Counted from the first letter of the stretch, positions 44,659 to 54,560 are shown. The stretch: 64,000 nt of DNA from Acidimicrobiaceae bacterium (GCA_020637235.1 JACJWG010000005.1:186001-250000); one strand, 5' to 3'. Made by a program: numbers and translations. The notes: generated from the letters alone by a model not told the origin.

Positions 44659-45584
44659 GCGGCCTTCTCCGTGCGAAGGGTGGTCTTCGCCGCCATGTGG
44701 GCGAAGGTCTTGCGCTTGGGATCGCGCTTGCGGGTGAGGAGCGTCACCATCGCGAACAACAGTGTGGTGGCGACCAGGGCGAGCAGGTTGAGGCCGTATC
44801 CGGCCTGCGGTTCACGACCGACGAACTTCTGCTGGAACGGCGGCAGCGACTCGATGAGCAAGGTGTCGGCGAGGGTGTACTCACCCATCACGACCGCGGC
44901 CGTGAGGAACGATGCGTAGATGATCGACGAGCGCATGTTGGGCACGAGCACACGGAACACCGTCGCGCCCCATCCGGCGCCCAGGCTGCGCGACGCGTCG
45001 ACCAGCGTGCGCAGATCGATCGCCTTCAGCCCGGCGTCGAACGACCGGTAGGTGAAGGGCAGGGCGAGCACCACGTAGAACGGGATGAGCGACAGGTCGG
45101 AGTTCAGGAACCAGCGGGCGTGCGGCTTGATGACGACGATGCCGGCGACCAGCGCGATGGCCGGCACCATGTACGGCAACACGGTGACGAACTCGACGAA
45201 CGCCCGTGCCTTGGGCACTCGCAGGTGCACCCAGATCGCCGTCGGCAAGAGCAGGAACAAGGTGATGAACACCGTCCCGAGGGCCAGCTTCAGGCTGAGG
45301 CGCAGCGACTCCCAGAACTGCGGCTCGTCGAACACGGCCGTGATGCCGCTGATCGACCACTTGTCGAACAGGGTGTCCCAGCCGAGCAGCACCGTCGGCA
45401 CGTTCTGCAGCGCGAAGCGGGCGAGGCTCAGGAGCGGGAACGTGAAGAACAGTGCGCTGGCGAGCAGCACCAGGTTGGGTGCCAGCCGTCCGAAGCGGCG
45501 ACGTGGGCGACCGGCGACGGCCGGGACGTACCCGGTGGGCGCCGTCGGCGGCCCACCCAGCTCGGGCTCGACGACGGGGATCAT
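44655..45584 (-). CDS. ABC importer permease, second
   Basis: 309 residues with six hydrophobic segments and a cytoplasmic loop carrying the EAA-type motif (LVDASRSLGAGWGATVFRVLVPNMRSSI, in pieces), which docks on the ATPase. The N-terminal 30 residues are Pro-rich. It follows the first permease with a 4-nt overlap (ATGA) and overlaps the ATPase gene by 4 nt. It resembles PotC-type subunits. Confidence 0.88.
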   Translation of the reverse strand: MIPVVEPELGGPPTAPTGYVPAVAGRPRRRFGRLAPNLVLLASALFFTFPLLSLARFALQNVPTVLLGWDTLFDKWSISGITAVFDEPQFWESLRLSLKLALGTVFITLFLLLPTAIWVHLRVPKARAFVEFVTVLPYMVPAIALVAGIVVIKPHARWFLNSDLSLIPFYVVLALPFTYRSFDAGLKAIDLRTLVDASRSLGAGWGATVFRVLVPNMRSSIIYASFLTAAVVMGEYTLADTLLIESLPPFQQKFVGREPQAGYGLNLLALVATTLLFAMVTLLTRKRDPKRKTFAHMAAKTTLRTEKAA

Positions 45585-46495
45585 CCCTGCCACCTCTCCG
45601 CCCGCTTGCGGGCCAGCCAGTAGAGCACCATGCAGATCGCGGTGATGATGATCATCCAGGCCGCGAGTGCGTAGCCGACTGCGTCCTCGCCGATCGACAC
45701 GTCGCCGCCGAGGAAGAAGCCGATGCGGCGCGAGACGATCTTCGAGTTGTCGGTGAGCACCGCCGCAGTGGCGTAGGCGCTGAACGAGTTGGCGAACAGC
45801 AGGAGGAAGCCGCCCATGAGCGACGGCAGCAACACGGGAATGCCCACCCGGCGCCAGTAGGTGAACGGGGTGCCGCCGAGGTTGGCGCAGGCTTCGCGCC
45901 ACGACGGCTTGAGCCCGTCGATCGCCGGCAGCGTGATCAGCACCATGAGCGGGATGTTGAAGTACGAGTAGACGACGACGAGGCCGCGGACGGATCCGAG
46001 CGTGAAGTCGCCGCCGTAGAGATCGAAACCGAACGCCTCGTTCAGGATCTTGGTGAGCAGTCCCTGGCGTCCGAGGAGCGTGAGGAACGCGAAGGCGAGC
46101 GGCAGGCCGCCCATGTTGGCCGCGACCCCGCTGAACGACGTGACGAGGGAGCGCAGCCAGCGAGGGCGCGTGGCCGTGGCCGCCGCGTACGCGAGGAGCG
46201 TGCCGAAGAGGACACCGACGAACGCGGCGAGCGCGGAGAAGCGGATGGAGAACCAGAACGCACTGCGGTTCTGGCCGGAGAACGCCTCGCCCATCGCCGA
46301 CAGCGAGAAGCCGTCCTCGGTGCGCAACGCGTTGGAGAACACGCTGATCGCCGGGACGATCAGGAACAGGACGAGGAAGGCGAAGAACGGCACGAGGCCG
46401 AGCCATGCCCAGCTGCGACGCGCGGCGGGGGACGCACCGGCAGCGGTGCGTCCCCCGACCACGAGGTCGTCTCGGTCGATGACGAGACCGGTCAT
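45581..46495 (-). CDS. ABC importer permease, first
   Basis: 304 residues, six membrane segments and the EAA loop (SWREACANLGGTPFTYWRRVGIPVLLPSL, in pieces). The N-terminal segment AWLGLVPFFAFLVLFLIVPAISVF starts the domain, as in PotB-type subunits. The start is the ATG at 46495, 20 nt after the binding-protein stop. With the second permease it forms a heterodimeric channel. Confidence 0.9.
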   Translation of the reverse strand: MTGLVIDRDDLVVGGRTAAGASPAARRSWAWLGLVPFFAFLVLFLIVPAISVFSNALRTEDGFSLSAMGEAFSGQNRSAFWFSIRFSALAAFVGVLFGTLLAYAAATATRPRWLRSLVTSFSGVAANMGGLPLAFAFLTLLGRQGLLTKILNEAFGFDLYGGDFTLGSVRGLVVVYSYFNIPLMVLITLPAIDGLKPSWREACANLGGTPFTYWRRVGIPVLLPSLMGGFLLLFANSFSAYATAAVLTDNSKIVSRRIGFFLGGDVSIGEDAVGYALAAWMIIITAICMVLYWLARKRAERWQG

Positions 46496-46515
46496 GTCGG
46501 ACGTGTGGTCGACGG

Positions 46516-47721
46516 TCAGCCGTCGGCGACCATCGGACCCCACTGCTCGGCGAGGACTTCCTTGGCGGCGGCGATCTGGGCCGGGCTCATGAACTCCACC
46601 TGGTCGAGCAGTTCGTCGGGCGGCAGGTTGGCCTTCGACTCCTCGGTGACGAGACCCTTCTCGGTGATCGCCACGATGCGGGCCGGCACGGCACCACCCT
46701 CGAGGTAGCCGAGAGCGCCCTCGTCGCTCAGGATGTGCTCGGTCCACAGCTTCGAGCAGGCGTTGTGCGGGCTGTCCTTCACGACACCCTGACCGTAGAA
46801 GCCGCCGTAGATGCCGTCGCTCGGGAAGTGGGTCTCGACGGTGAGGCCGGCGGCCTCGAGGTCGGCCCGAAGACCCGGCACGTTGTAGCTCCAGTCGAGC
46901 GCGATCGGGGTCTCGCCCGACAGCACCGTCTCCTTGGTGACGTCGGTGCCACCGAGGTTGCCCGACGCCTTGAGGTCGGCGAAGTACTGGATGCCGGGCA
47001 AGATGTCGTCGGCGGAGCCACCGTTGGCGATGGCGGCCGCGACCACGGCGGCGAAGGCGGCACCCGACTCACGTGGGTCACCGTTCAGGTTGACCAGGCC
47101 CTTGTACTCGGGCTTGGTGAGATCGGCGAACGTCATCGGTGCCACCTCGACGATCGTCGTGTTGGTGGTGATCGCCATGATGCCGTAGTAGGCGGCACGC
47201 CAGTTGTCGTCCGCGTCCTTCAGACCGTCGGGGATCTCGGCGTCGTAGATGCTCACGTAGGGCTCGAACAGGCCCTTGTCGACCATCTCCTGTGCGATCG
47301 CCGGGCTCACGTCGACGTTGTCGGGCATGTTGTCCTGGCCGGCGAGCGTCTCGACGGCCTCCATCTCGTCGGCGGACGAGGCGTCGGGGTCGGCCACCGG
47401 GTACTCGACGCCCGGGTACTTCTCGCCGAAGGCGGCGAGGATGCCCGCGTAGTTCGCCCACTCGGGGGGCAGTGCGATCAGGTTCACCTGGGCGCCGTTG
47501 TCGAGGCACTCCTGGTAGAGCGCCGCGAGCGGGTCGTCGCCCTCGGGGGCGTCGGTCGCGGCCGGGGCATCGGTGGCACCGGGCGCGTCGGTGGCTGCCG
47601 GAGCGTCGGTCGCCGCGGGCGCGTCGGTCGCGGTGCTCTCCTCCTCGTCGTCACCGCAGGCGGCCAGCACGATGCCGGTCGCTGCGAGGACGGCGAACAC
47701 CTTCCTCGTGTTCCTCTTCAT
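46516..47721 (-). CDS. ABC importer substrate-binding lipoprotein
   Basis: 401 residues. The signal peptide ends in lipobox VLAAC (Cys near residue 22), followed by an acidic stretch and five TDAP(A/G)A repeats that act as a linker. The mature part is a family 1 extracellular binding protein: EWANYAGILAAFGEKYPGVEY, PDNVDVSPAIAQEMVDKGLFEPY, DWSYNVPGL. It is similar to polyamine- or iron-type binding proteins; ligand unknown. The ATG at 47721 has GGGAGG nine bases upstream. It is the first gene of the four-gene importer operon. Confidence 0.92.
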   Translation of the reverse strand: MKRNTRKVFAVLAATGIVLAACGDDEEESTATDAPAATDAPAATDAPGATDAPAATDAPEGDDPLAALYQECLDNGAQVNLIALPPEWANYAGILAAFGEKYPGVEYPVADPDASSADEMEAVETLAGQDNMPDNVDVSPAIAQEMVDKGLFEPYVSIYDAEIPDGLKDADDNWRAAYYGIMAITTNTTIVEVAPMTFADLTKPEYKGLVNLNGDPRESGAAFAAVVAAAIANGGSADDILPGIQYFADLKASGNLGGTDVTKETVLSGETPIALDWSYNVPGLRADLEAAGLTVETHFPSDGIYGGFYGQGVVKDSPHNACSKLWTEHILSDEGALGYLEGGAVPARIVAITEKGLVTEESKANLPPDELLDQVEFMSPAQIAAAKEVLAEQWGPMVADG

Positions 47722-47863
47722 TCGGGGTTTCCTCCCTGTCATGTTCCCGTTCACGGTTGCTGGAACGCGGCCGACGGTAGCAGTCGAGGGTGGGGGCACT
47801 TGTCCGACGAGTGGCGTGCCGGTGTCGGTGAGGTGAACAGCGGGCGAACCGGCCCGCTCGGTG

Positions 47864-50200
47864 TCAGACGAGCTCGGGCTGGCGTTCGCCGTGCTCGTCG
47901 TGCGGACCGTCGTGCCCGTCGGTGTGGGACGCCGGGTGAGCAGGTCCCTCCACGTTGAGGCTCGGCAGGATCCGGTCGAGCCAGCCGGGCAGCCACCAGT
48001 TGCGCTCGCCGAGCAGTTCCATCGTGGCCGGCACGAGCAGCATGCGCACGAGGGTGGCGTCCAGGAACACCGCGGCGGCCAGGCCGACACCGAAGAGCTT
48101 GATGACGCGCTGGTCCTCGAGGAGGAAGGCACCGAACACCACGATCATGATCGCTGCCGCAGCGGTGATCACCTGCGCCGTGGCGGCGAGGCCGTCGGCG
48201 ACCGAGGAGCGGGCGTCGCCGGTGCGGTCGAACTCCTCCTTCACCCGCGAGAGGAGGAAGACCTCGTAGTCCATCGACAGGCCGAACACGATCGCGAACA
48301 TCATCATCGGGGCGAACGGTTCCACGGGCGCCGGCTCGACACCGAAGATCTGGCTCAGCCATCCCCACTGGAAGATCGCGACGACGACGCCGTAGGCCGC
48401 GCCGATCGAGATCACGTTCATCACCACGGCCTTCAGCGGCACCAGCAGCGAACGGAACACCATCATCAGCAGCACGAACGACAGCAGCAGCACGACGCCG
48501 ATGAAGATCGGCAGGCGGGCCGACAGGTAGGTCGTGAAGTCGATCGAGGCCGCGGTCGAACCGGTGAGATACGCGGTGAGCCCGGTCCCGCCGACTGCTG
48601 CGGGGATGACGGCGTCGCGGAGCCGGTTCACGGTGTCGACCGTCTCCTGGTCCTGCGGCGAGCTCGTCGGGACCACCTGGATGATCGCCGCCGTCGGCGC
48701 CGCCGGGTCGTTGGGGAACGCCGGCGACACGAAGCGCACGCCGGGGTCGGCGGCCATCGCCTCGCCGAGGGCCGGTAGGGCCGCGGCATCGGCTGGTGTG
48801 GCCAGGTCGACGACCACCACGAACGGGCCGTTGAAGCCGGGGCCGAAGCCGGTGGCGAGCAGGTCGTATGCACGGCGCGTGGTGGTGTCGGGGCTGGCGT
48901 TGCCCTCGTCGGCGAAGCCCATCCGCAACGACAGCACGGGCGCCGCGAGAACGCCGAGCACCACGAGGCCCGCACCGAGGGAGAGCCACGGGTGGTGCTG
49001 CACGACTCGGCTCCACCGGTACGCGAGCGTCTCGCTCGAGGGCTTGCGACGACGCTGGGGCAGCTCGCGCTGCAGCGGCTTCAGCACCAGGCCGGCGAGC
49101 AACGTGACGACGGCGAGCGGGATGCCGACGAGCAGCGGGTCGATGGCCAGACCGGCGCCGAACAGCGCGATCGCGAGGAAGCCGGCGGCGGCGATGCCGC
49201 GCCAGCGCGTCACCTCCACCCGATGCTGGGCGAAACCGAGCAGTGCCGGCAGCAGCGTGATCGACGCGAGCATCGTGACGGCGACGGTGCTCGCCGCGCC
49301 GATGCCCAGCCCCGACACGAACGCGAGGCCCATCAACAACATGCCGAGCAACGACACCACCACGGTGATGCCGGCGAACACCACGGCGCGCCCGGCGGTG
49401 TCCATCGCGGTGAACGTGGCCTCCTCGAAGCTCTGCCCGGCGTGCAGGTTCTCGCGGTACCGGGTGACGATGAACAGCGCGTAGTCGATGCCGACCGCGA
49501 GGCCGATCATCGCGCCGAGCGTCGTCGCGAAGTCGGGGACGGTGACCAGGTGGCTCATCAGGCCGACGATCGCGGTGCCGACGCCCACGCCGAACAGGGC
49601 GACCCCGATCGGGAGACCCATCGCGAGCACCGAGCCGAACGCGAGGATCAGAACGATGACGGCGAAGCCGAGGCCGATCAGCTCGGATTTCGGTGGCTCG
49701 AACTCGGACAGCGCCTGGCCGCCGATCTCGACGGTGAGTCCATCGACCGTGGGGAGCCGATCGGCGATGTCGGCGCCGACCTCGGCCATCTGCATCTGGT
49801 CGAGCTCGTCGGAGAGGTTCACCTGCGCGTAGGCGATCGTGCCGCTCGGGTCGATCTGTCCGAGCGCAGCGGGGTCGTACGGGCTGACCACGCTCACGCC
49901 GTCGAAGGTCGCGACCTCGTCGAGCAGTGCGGTCATCGCCGCTTCGACGTCGGGATCGGCGATGCCCTGCTCGGCGCGGAACACGATCGTGCCACCTTGC
50001 CGCCCGGCGCTCTGCCCGGGGAACTCGTCGGTGAGCAGGTCGAAGCCGGAGGCGCTCTCGGAGGCGGGGATCTCGAACCGGCTCGAGTAGGCGGAGCCGA
50101 CGGTGGCGGTGATGACGGCCGTGCCGACGAGCGCGAGCAACCAGGCGGCGAGTGTGACGCGGCGGTGCGCGAAGCACCAACGTCCGAGACGAGCGAGCAT
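47864..50200 (-). CDS. MMPL-family (RND) transporter
   Basis: 778 residues with about twelve membrane helices in two repeats, each with a large exterior loop. The characteristic cytoplasmic segments are GIDYALFIVTRYREN (first half) and GLSMDYEVFLLSRVKEEFDRTGDARSSVADGL (second half, in pieces); the Asp-Tyr pair of these segments relays protons. Actinobacterial members export lipids or drugs. The C-terminal tail is rich in His/Asp (SHTDGHDGPHDEHGE), a possible metal-binding stretch. It is divergent from rsgA across 96 nt. Confidence 0.92.
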   Translation of the reverse strand: MLARLGRWCFAHRRVTLAAWLLALVGTAVITATVGSAYSSRFEIPASESASGFDLLTDEFPGQSAGRQGGTIVFRAEQGIADPDVEAAMTALLDEVATFDGVSVVSPYDPAALGQIDPSGTIAYAQVNLSDELDQMQMAEVGADIADRLPTVDGLTVEIGGQALSEFEPPKSELIGLGFAVIVLILAFGSVLAMGLPIGVALFGVGVGTAIVGLMSHLVTVPDFATTLGAMIGLAVGIDYALFIVTRYRENLHAGQSFEEATFTAMDTAGRAVVFAGITVVVSLLGMLLMGLAFVSGLGIGAASTVAVTMLASITLLPALLGFAQHRVEVTRWRGIAAAGFLAIALFGAGLAIDPLLVGIPLAVVTLLAGLVLKPLQRELPQRRRKPSSETLAYRWSRVVQHHPWLSLGAGLVVLGVLAAPVLSLRMGFADEGNASPDTTTRRAYDLLATGFGPGFNGPFVVVVDLATPADAAALPALGEAMAADPGVRFVSPAFPNDPAAPTAAIIQVVPTSSPQDQETVDTVNRLRDAVIPAAVGGTGLTAYLTGSTAASIDFTTYLSARLPIFIGVVLLLSFVLLMMVFRSLLVPLKAVVMNVISIGAAYGVVVAIFQWGWLSQIFGVEPAPVEPFAPMMMFAIVFGLSMDYEVFLLSRVKEEFDRTGDARSSVADGLAATAQVITAAAAIMIVVFGAFLLEDQRVIKLFGVGLAAAVFLDATLVRMLLVPATMELLGERNWWLPGWLDRILPSLNVEGPAHPASHTDGHDGPHDEHGERQPELV

Positions 50201-50296
50201 GTGGGGGATCGCTTCCTGTCCGAGATGGGCGGGGGGTGCCGTGGACGGTCCGGGGGAGACCGTTCCGAGCAGGGAAACACTACCGTTCGATGCATC

Positions 50297-51337
50297 GTGG
50301 AGCCGCTGGAACCGTCGCACGGGCGACCTGACGAACGTCTCGGGTGGAATGCGACGCTCGAGACCTCGTGGCACGACCTCGGCGACCCGCGCCGTCCGGG
50401 CCGGGTGTCGCGCCTCGACCGCGGCTGGAGCTCGATCGTCTTCGACGCCGGTGCCGATGCCCACCGGGCGCGCAACATCGGCGCCGACGTCGCCGTCGGC
50501 GACTGGGTGCTCGTGAGCGACGACGGCGAACGAGTCGACGAGGTGGTGCCCCGCTTCAGTGCCTTCACACGGCGCGCCTCGTTCGAGGGGAACCGTGCGG
50601 TCGCCCAGACGATCGCCGCCAACGTCGACACGGTGGTGCTCGTGCACGCGTTGACCGCGCTGCCCAACCAGCGCCGGCTCGAGCGCGAGCTGGTGCTCGC
50701 GTTCGACAGCGGTGCCACGCCGATCGTCGTGGTCACCAAGGGCGATCTCGTCGACGACGCCGACGCCACGGTGGCGTCGCTCGAAGCGGTCGCGCCGGGC
50801 GTGCCGGTGCTGCGCGCCAGCGGCACCAGCGGCGAGGGGGTCGACGCCCTTCGCGACCTCGTGCCGACCGGTCGCACCATGGCGCTCCTCGGCGCGAGTG
50901 GCGTGGGCAAGAGCACGCTGATCAACGCGCTCGTCGGGAACGACGTGTTGCGCACGAGTGCGGTGCGCGAGCAGGACCAGCGCGGCCGCCACACCACCAC
51001 GGCCTGCGAGCTGGTCCGTTTGCCGGGGGACCGCCACGGGTGGCTGATCGACACGCCCGGCGTGCGGGCGGTCAGCCTCTGGAGCAGCGGCCACGGCATC
51101 GAGCGTGCGTTCGTCGACGTGTTCGACCTGTCGGAGCACTGCCGGTTCCGTGACTGCAAGCACGAGGACGAGCCGGGCTGCGCGGTGCAGGCGGCCATCG
51201 CCGCCGGTGCGCTCGATCCGCGACGGCTCGAGGCGATGAAACGTCTCGTCGCCGAGGAGGCCGCGCTCGAGGACGAGCAGTGGGCCTGGGAGAAGGCGCA
51301 GGACCGGCGGGGCGTGCGGCGATCCCGGCCGCGATGA
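50297..51337 (+). CDS. rsgA: ribosome small-subunit-dependent GTPase RsgA
   Basis: 346 residues. The circularly permuted GTPase order is visible: TKGD (G4) at about 148, then GASGVGKSTLINAL (G1), RGRHTTT (G2) and DTPGVRA (G3). The C-terminal zinc motif is HCRFRDCKHEDEPGC, three Cys and one His. The N-terminal OB-like domain is present. It helps mature the 30S subunit. The start is the GTG at 50297; an ATG at 50290 is out of frame. Confidence 0.93.
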   Translation: MEPLEPSHGRPDERLGWNATLETSWHDLGDPRRPGRVSRLDRGWSSIVFDAGADAHRARNIGADVAVGDWVLVSDDGERVDEVVPRFSAFTRRASFEGNRAVAQTIAANVDTVVLVHALTALPNQRRLERELVLAFDSGATPIVVVTKGDLVDDADATVASLEAVAPGVPVLRASGTSGEGVDALRDLVPTGRTMALLGASGVGKSTLINALVGNDVLRTSAVREQDQRGRHTTTACELVRLPGDRHGWLIDTPGVRAVSLWSSGHGIERAFVDVFDLSEHCRFRDCKHEDEPGCAVQAAIAAGALDPRRLEAMKRLVAEEAALEDEQWAWEKAQDRRGVRRSRPR

Positions 51338-51358
51338 CCTCGCTCGTAGTCTCCGGGC

Positions 51359-52297
51359 ATGAGCGATGATCGAGCAGCAGTCCGGTACGGGGCGATGTTC
51401 CGCCGCGAGCGCCCGCCCGAGCAGTTGACGGGATTCGCGCGCGAGGCCGAGGCGCTCGGGCTCGACGAGATCTGGATCGTCGAGGACTGCTTCTGGGCCG
51501 GCGGTCTGACCGCGGTGTCGGCCGCGCTCGGCGCCACCGAGCGGGTACACGTCGGCATGGGCATCGTGCCCGCGGTCGCCCGCAACGCGGCGATCACGGC
51601 GATGGAGCTGAGCGGGATCGCTCGGATGTTCCCCGGCCGCTTCGTCGCCGGCTTCGGTCACGGCGTCGCGGCGTGGATGCGTCAGATCGGCGCGCTGCCC
51701 ACATCGCAGCTCGCCGCGCTCGAGGAGACGATCGACGCCGTGCGACGTCTGCTCGACGGCGAGTCGATCACGGTCTCGGGACGTCATGTCGCGCTCGACG
51801 ACGTGCGGCTCGTGTTCCCGCCGGCGCAGCGCCCGCCGATCGTCGTCGGCGTCACCGGGCCGAAGGGCATCGACCTGGCGGGACGGGTCGCCGAGGGCCT
51901 GCTGTTGCCGGAGGGCTCGAGCGCTCCCTACGTGGGCGCAGCACTGGCGCGCTTCGGTCGGCCTGCGGCCTGCGTGGTGTACGTGCTGTTCGCGATCGAC
52001 GACGACCCCGAGGTCGCACGCTCGATGGTGGCGTCGTCGGTGGAGGAGTTCGCACCCGGCGATCGGGACGAGCGGCTCGCGAAGCTGGGGATCGACGAGG
52101 CCGTGGTGGCCGGCGAGCGGGTCGACCGCTACGCCGTCGCCGGCACGCCGGCCGACTGCGCACGTGCGGTCGACGCGTTGGTGGCGTCGGGGGCGACGAG
52201 CGTCGTCGTCGTGCCGCGGGCCGACGATCCGTCCGCGCAGGACGCCCAGATCGCGCGGTTCGTCCGCGAGGTCGTGCCGCTGGTCGGCGCCCGCTGA
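51359..52297 (+). CDS. LLM-class (F420-type) flavin oxidoreductase
   Basis: 312 residues of the luciferase-like TIM barrel: YGAMFRRERPPEQLTGFAREAEALGLDEIWIVED at the start (in pieces), GMGIVPAVARNAAITAMELSGIARMFPGRFVAGFGHG in the middle and VAGTPADCARAVDALVASGA near the end. In actinobacteria, such proteins usually use F420 rather than FMN. The substrate cannot be told. It follows rsgA by 21 nt, in the same direction. Confidence 0.9.
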   Translation: MSDDRAAVRYGAMFRRERPPEQLTGFAREAEALGLDEIWIVEDCFWAGGLTAVSAALGATERVHVGMGIVPAVARNAAITAMELSGIARMFPGRFVAGFGHGVAAWMRQIGALPTSQLAALEETIDAVRRLLDGESITVSGRHVALDDVRLVFPPAQRPPIVVGVTGPKGIDLAGRVAEGLLLPEGSSAPYVGAALARFGRPAACVVYVLFAIDDDPEVARSMVASSVEEFAPGDRDERLAKLGIDEAVVAGERVDRYAVAGTPADCARAVDALVASGATSVVVVPRADDPSAQDAQIARFVREVVPLVGAR

Positions 52298-52308
52298 ATC
52301 GGCTCGAG

Positions 52309-53811
52309 TCAGAGTTCGCCCGCGTCGAGCCGGCGGAGCACCTCGACCGCTCGCTCACGCACCGCCGGCAGATCCGGCAGCCGCCCGGCTGCTCGTACCT
52401 GCTGCGCCATGCGCGGGTTGCGGCCGAAACGTTCGGCATGTCGGGCGAGGAAGTCCCAGTAGAGCGTGGTGTAGGGACATGCGTCGGGGCCCACCCGCTT
52501 CGTGCGGTCGAAGCGGCAGCCCCGGCAGTAGTCGCTCATCCTGTCGATGTAGGCGCCGCCTGCGGCGTAGGGCTTGGTGGCCATCCGTCCGCCGTCGGCG
52601 TGCAGCGCCATGCCCACCACGTTCGGCACCATCACCCACTCGGCACCGTCGACGAATCCCGCCCACATCCACTGCGTCATGGCCGCCGGATCCACACCTG
52701 CCAGCAGAGCCAGGTTGCCGAGCACCATCAGCCGCTGGATGTGGTGCACCCAGCCATGGTCGTGCAGGGTGCGCAGGGTGGTGCCGAGGCACCGCATCTC
52801 GGTGCCGGCGCGGCCGACGAACACCGGTGGCACCTGCCGGCGGGCGCCGAGCACGTTCGACGCCCCGTACTCGCGGCCCCACAGCCAGTACGTGCCCCAC
52901 ACGTACTCGCGCCAGCCGATCACCTGACGGATGAACCCCTCGGCGCTGGCGATCGGGACCGCACCGGCTCGGTAGGCGTCCTCTGCGGCATCGGCCACCT
53001 CGCTCGGGTGCAGCAGCCCGAGGTTCAGGTACTGAGCGAGCATCGCATGGGCCAGATGCCAGCTGGCGGTGAGCATCGCGTCCTCGTGCGGGCCGAAGCG
53101 GGGCAGCAGGTGCTCGACGAAGTGGTCGAGGCGGCGTCGTGCCTCCGCACGCGTCGTTGCCCACGTGCCGTCGGGCGGCGCGCCCCACACCGTGTCGGGC
53201 AGGTCGGCGAGCACCTGGGCGTCGAGGTCGTCGCGCGGCGTCGTGAGCGGCACCGGCCAGCGGTTGCGGCCGTCCTTCGGCGGGCGCTCGCGGTTGTCGG
53301 CGTCGTAGTTCCATCGGCCCGTCACGGGTTCGTCGCCGTCCATCAGGTAGCCGAGCCGGCGTCGCTGCCAGCGGTAGAAGTCCTCCATCTTCAGCTGCCT
53401 GCGTCCGCCAGCCCAGGCGGCGAACTCGTCGGGGTGGCAGAGGAACTGGTTCGAGCGGACGAGCCGGACCTCGAGGCGTCGCAGGAGCTCGAGCCCGTCT
53501 CGGCTGGCGGGCTCCATGGCGCTCACCGCCGGCGGTGCGAACTCGGCCCGGTGCGCGGCCAGGCCATCGGCGAGCGACGGCGCCACCCGGTGGTCGACGT
53601 CCCAGCCCTCGGCGCGCCGTTCGGCGACGAAGCGTCGCATCGAGGTGATCACCAGGTGCGCACGCTGCACGTGCCAGTGGTGCTGGGCGAGTTTCGCGCC
53701 GCTCTCGACGACCAGGAGGCGGTGGGTGTCGGGTGTGGCGTCGGCGAGGGCCGACTGGCGCGGATCGAGCTGATCGCCGAGAACCCAGACGGTGGGCAGC
53801 GGGAGGGGCAT
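52309..53811 (-). CDS. Fe-S photolyase/cryptochrome (PhrB-like)
   Basis: 500 residues of the deoxyribodipyrimidine photolyase-related class: N-terminal VWVLGDQLDPRQSAL, an FAD domain with DAMLTASWHLAHAMLAQYLNLGLLHP and TQWMWAGFVDGAEWVMVPNVVGMALHADGG (in pieces). Four Cys for a [4Fe-4S] cluster are present: MRCLGT, YCRGCRFD and ACPYT. Members repair (6-4) photoproducts or act as light sensors. The start ATG at 53811 shares a base with the STAS gene stop, so it is cotranscribed with it and possibly with the Tad genes. Confidence 0.9.
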   Translation of the reverse strand: MPLPLPTVWVLGDQLDPRQSALADATPDTHRLLVVESGAKLAQHHWHVQRAHLVITSMRRFVAERRAEGWDVDHRVAPSLADGLAAHRAEFAPPAVSAMEPASRDGLELLRRLEVRLVRSNQFLCHPDEFAAWAGGRRQLKMEDFYRWQRRRLGYLMDGDEPVTGRWNYDADNRERPPKDGRNRWPVPLTTPRDDLDAQVLADLPDTVWGAPPDGTWATTRAEARRRLDHFVEHLLPRFGPHEDAMLTASWHLAHAMLAQYLNLGLLHPSEVADAAEDAYRAGAVPIASAEGFIRQVIGWREYVWGTYWLWGREYGASNVLGARRQVPPVFVGRAGTEMRCLGTTLRTLHDHGWVHHIQRLMVLGNLALLAGVDPAAMTQWMWAGFVDGAEWVMVPNVVGMALHADGGRMATKPYAAGGAYIDRMSDYCRGCRFDRTKRVGPDACPYTTLYWDFLARHAERFGRNPRMAQQVRAAGRLPDLPAVRERAVEVLRRLDAGEL

Positions 53812-54134
53812 CACCCCAAACGGTCGCGTACCTCGAGCGCGCGTGCGAGACCGGAGCGCTCGAAACGTTCGAGCATCCGGAGGTCGGTGCACACGAGCAC
53901 CAGGTCGCCACCGCGCTCGCGCGCACGACCGGCAGCGCCCAGCAGCACGCCGAGTCCGGCGTCGTCGAGCGCGTGCAGCCCGTCGAGGTCGACGGCGACG
54001 GTGCGGCCCGCCTCGTCGGCGATCAGGCGGAGCAGCGCATGGTGCAGGACCGGGATCGACGACAGGTCGAGTTCGCCCTCCAGCACCAGTGCCGGCATGT
54101 CGCCGACCTGCAGCGGCCGGCAGTGCAGATCCAT
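53811..54134 (-). CDS. STAS-domain protein with altered phosphorylation site
   Basis: 107 residues of the anti-sigma-antagonist fold: LVLEGELDLSSIPVLHHALL, then VAVDLDGLHALDDAGLGVLLGAA. In SpoIIAA-like proteins the helix starts D-S-S-G with the first Ser phosphorylated; here it reads D-D-A-G, so that site is Asp. It cannot be switched by the usual kinase and may mimic the phosphorylated form. It sits after the TadE gene (24-nt gap) and is fused in transcription to the photolyase gene. Confidence 0.83.
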   Translation of the reverse strand: MDLHCRPLQVGDMPALVLEGELDLSSIPVLHHALLRLIADEAGRTVAVDLDGLHALDDAGLGVLLGAAGRARERGGDLVLVCTDLRMLERFERSGLARALEVRDRLG

Positions 54135-54158
54135 CGGGCCGACGATACCGCGCCGGGA

Positions 54159-54560
54159 TCATGGGGGCTCGAGGGCCATCACCACCGTGGCGGTGTGCTC
54201 GACGTCGCCCACGAATGCGCCGATGAGCGGCACGTCGGTGGGGGTGTGCGCGCTCACCGTGACGCGGATGTCGACCCCCGTGGCCGACGTCCGCACGCTC
54301 ACGACACCGAGCCCGGTGTGCTGCAGCGCTCGGGCCACGGCGGTCGAGGCGGCGACGGCCGGGGTGGCGCTCACCGAAGCAGCACGCGCGCCCTCGCGAG
54401 CGGCGTGCTGCACCACCAGCTCGTCGCGCACCACCACCGCCACCTGCACGATGCCGAGGAGCAGGACGAACACCACCGGCAACGACAACGCGAGCTCGAC
54501 CACGGCCTGGCCGCGGTCGAGCCCGTCGCGTCGGTGGTCAGATCCGGCCGAGCACCGCAT
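54159..54560 (-). CDS. TadE-like pilus assembly protein
   Basis: 133 residues with the TadE signature GQAVVELALSLPVVFVLLLGIVQVAVVVRDELVVQHAAREGARAASV (in pieces): a Glu after the prepilin-type junction and a single transmembrane helix. Such minor pseudopilins take part in Tad pilus assembly. Its start overlaps the end of the Flp-like gene by 23 nt. Confidence 0.86.
   Translation of the reverse strand: MRCSAGSDHRRDGLDRGQAVVELALSLPVVFVLLLGIVQVAVVVRDELVVQHAAREGARAASVSATPAVAASTAVARALQHTGLGVVSVRTSATGVDIRVTVSAHTPTDVPLIGAFVGDVEHTATVVMALEPP

Noticed and set aside
47580..47640. GGCGCGTCGGT repeats as a tandem regulatory repeat
   Set aside because: They encode the TDAPAA linker of the binding lipoprotein, a normal tether.
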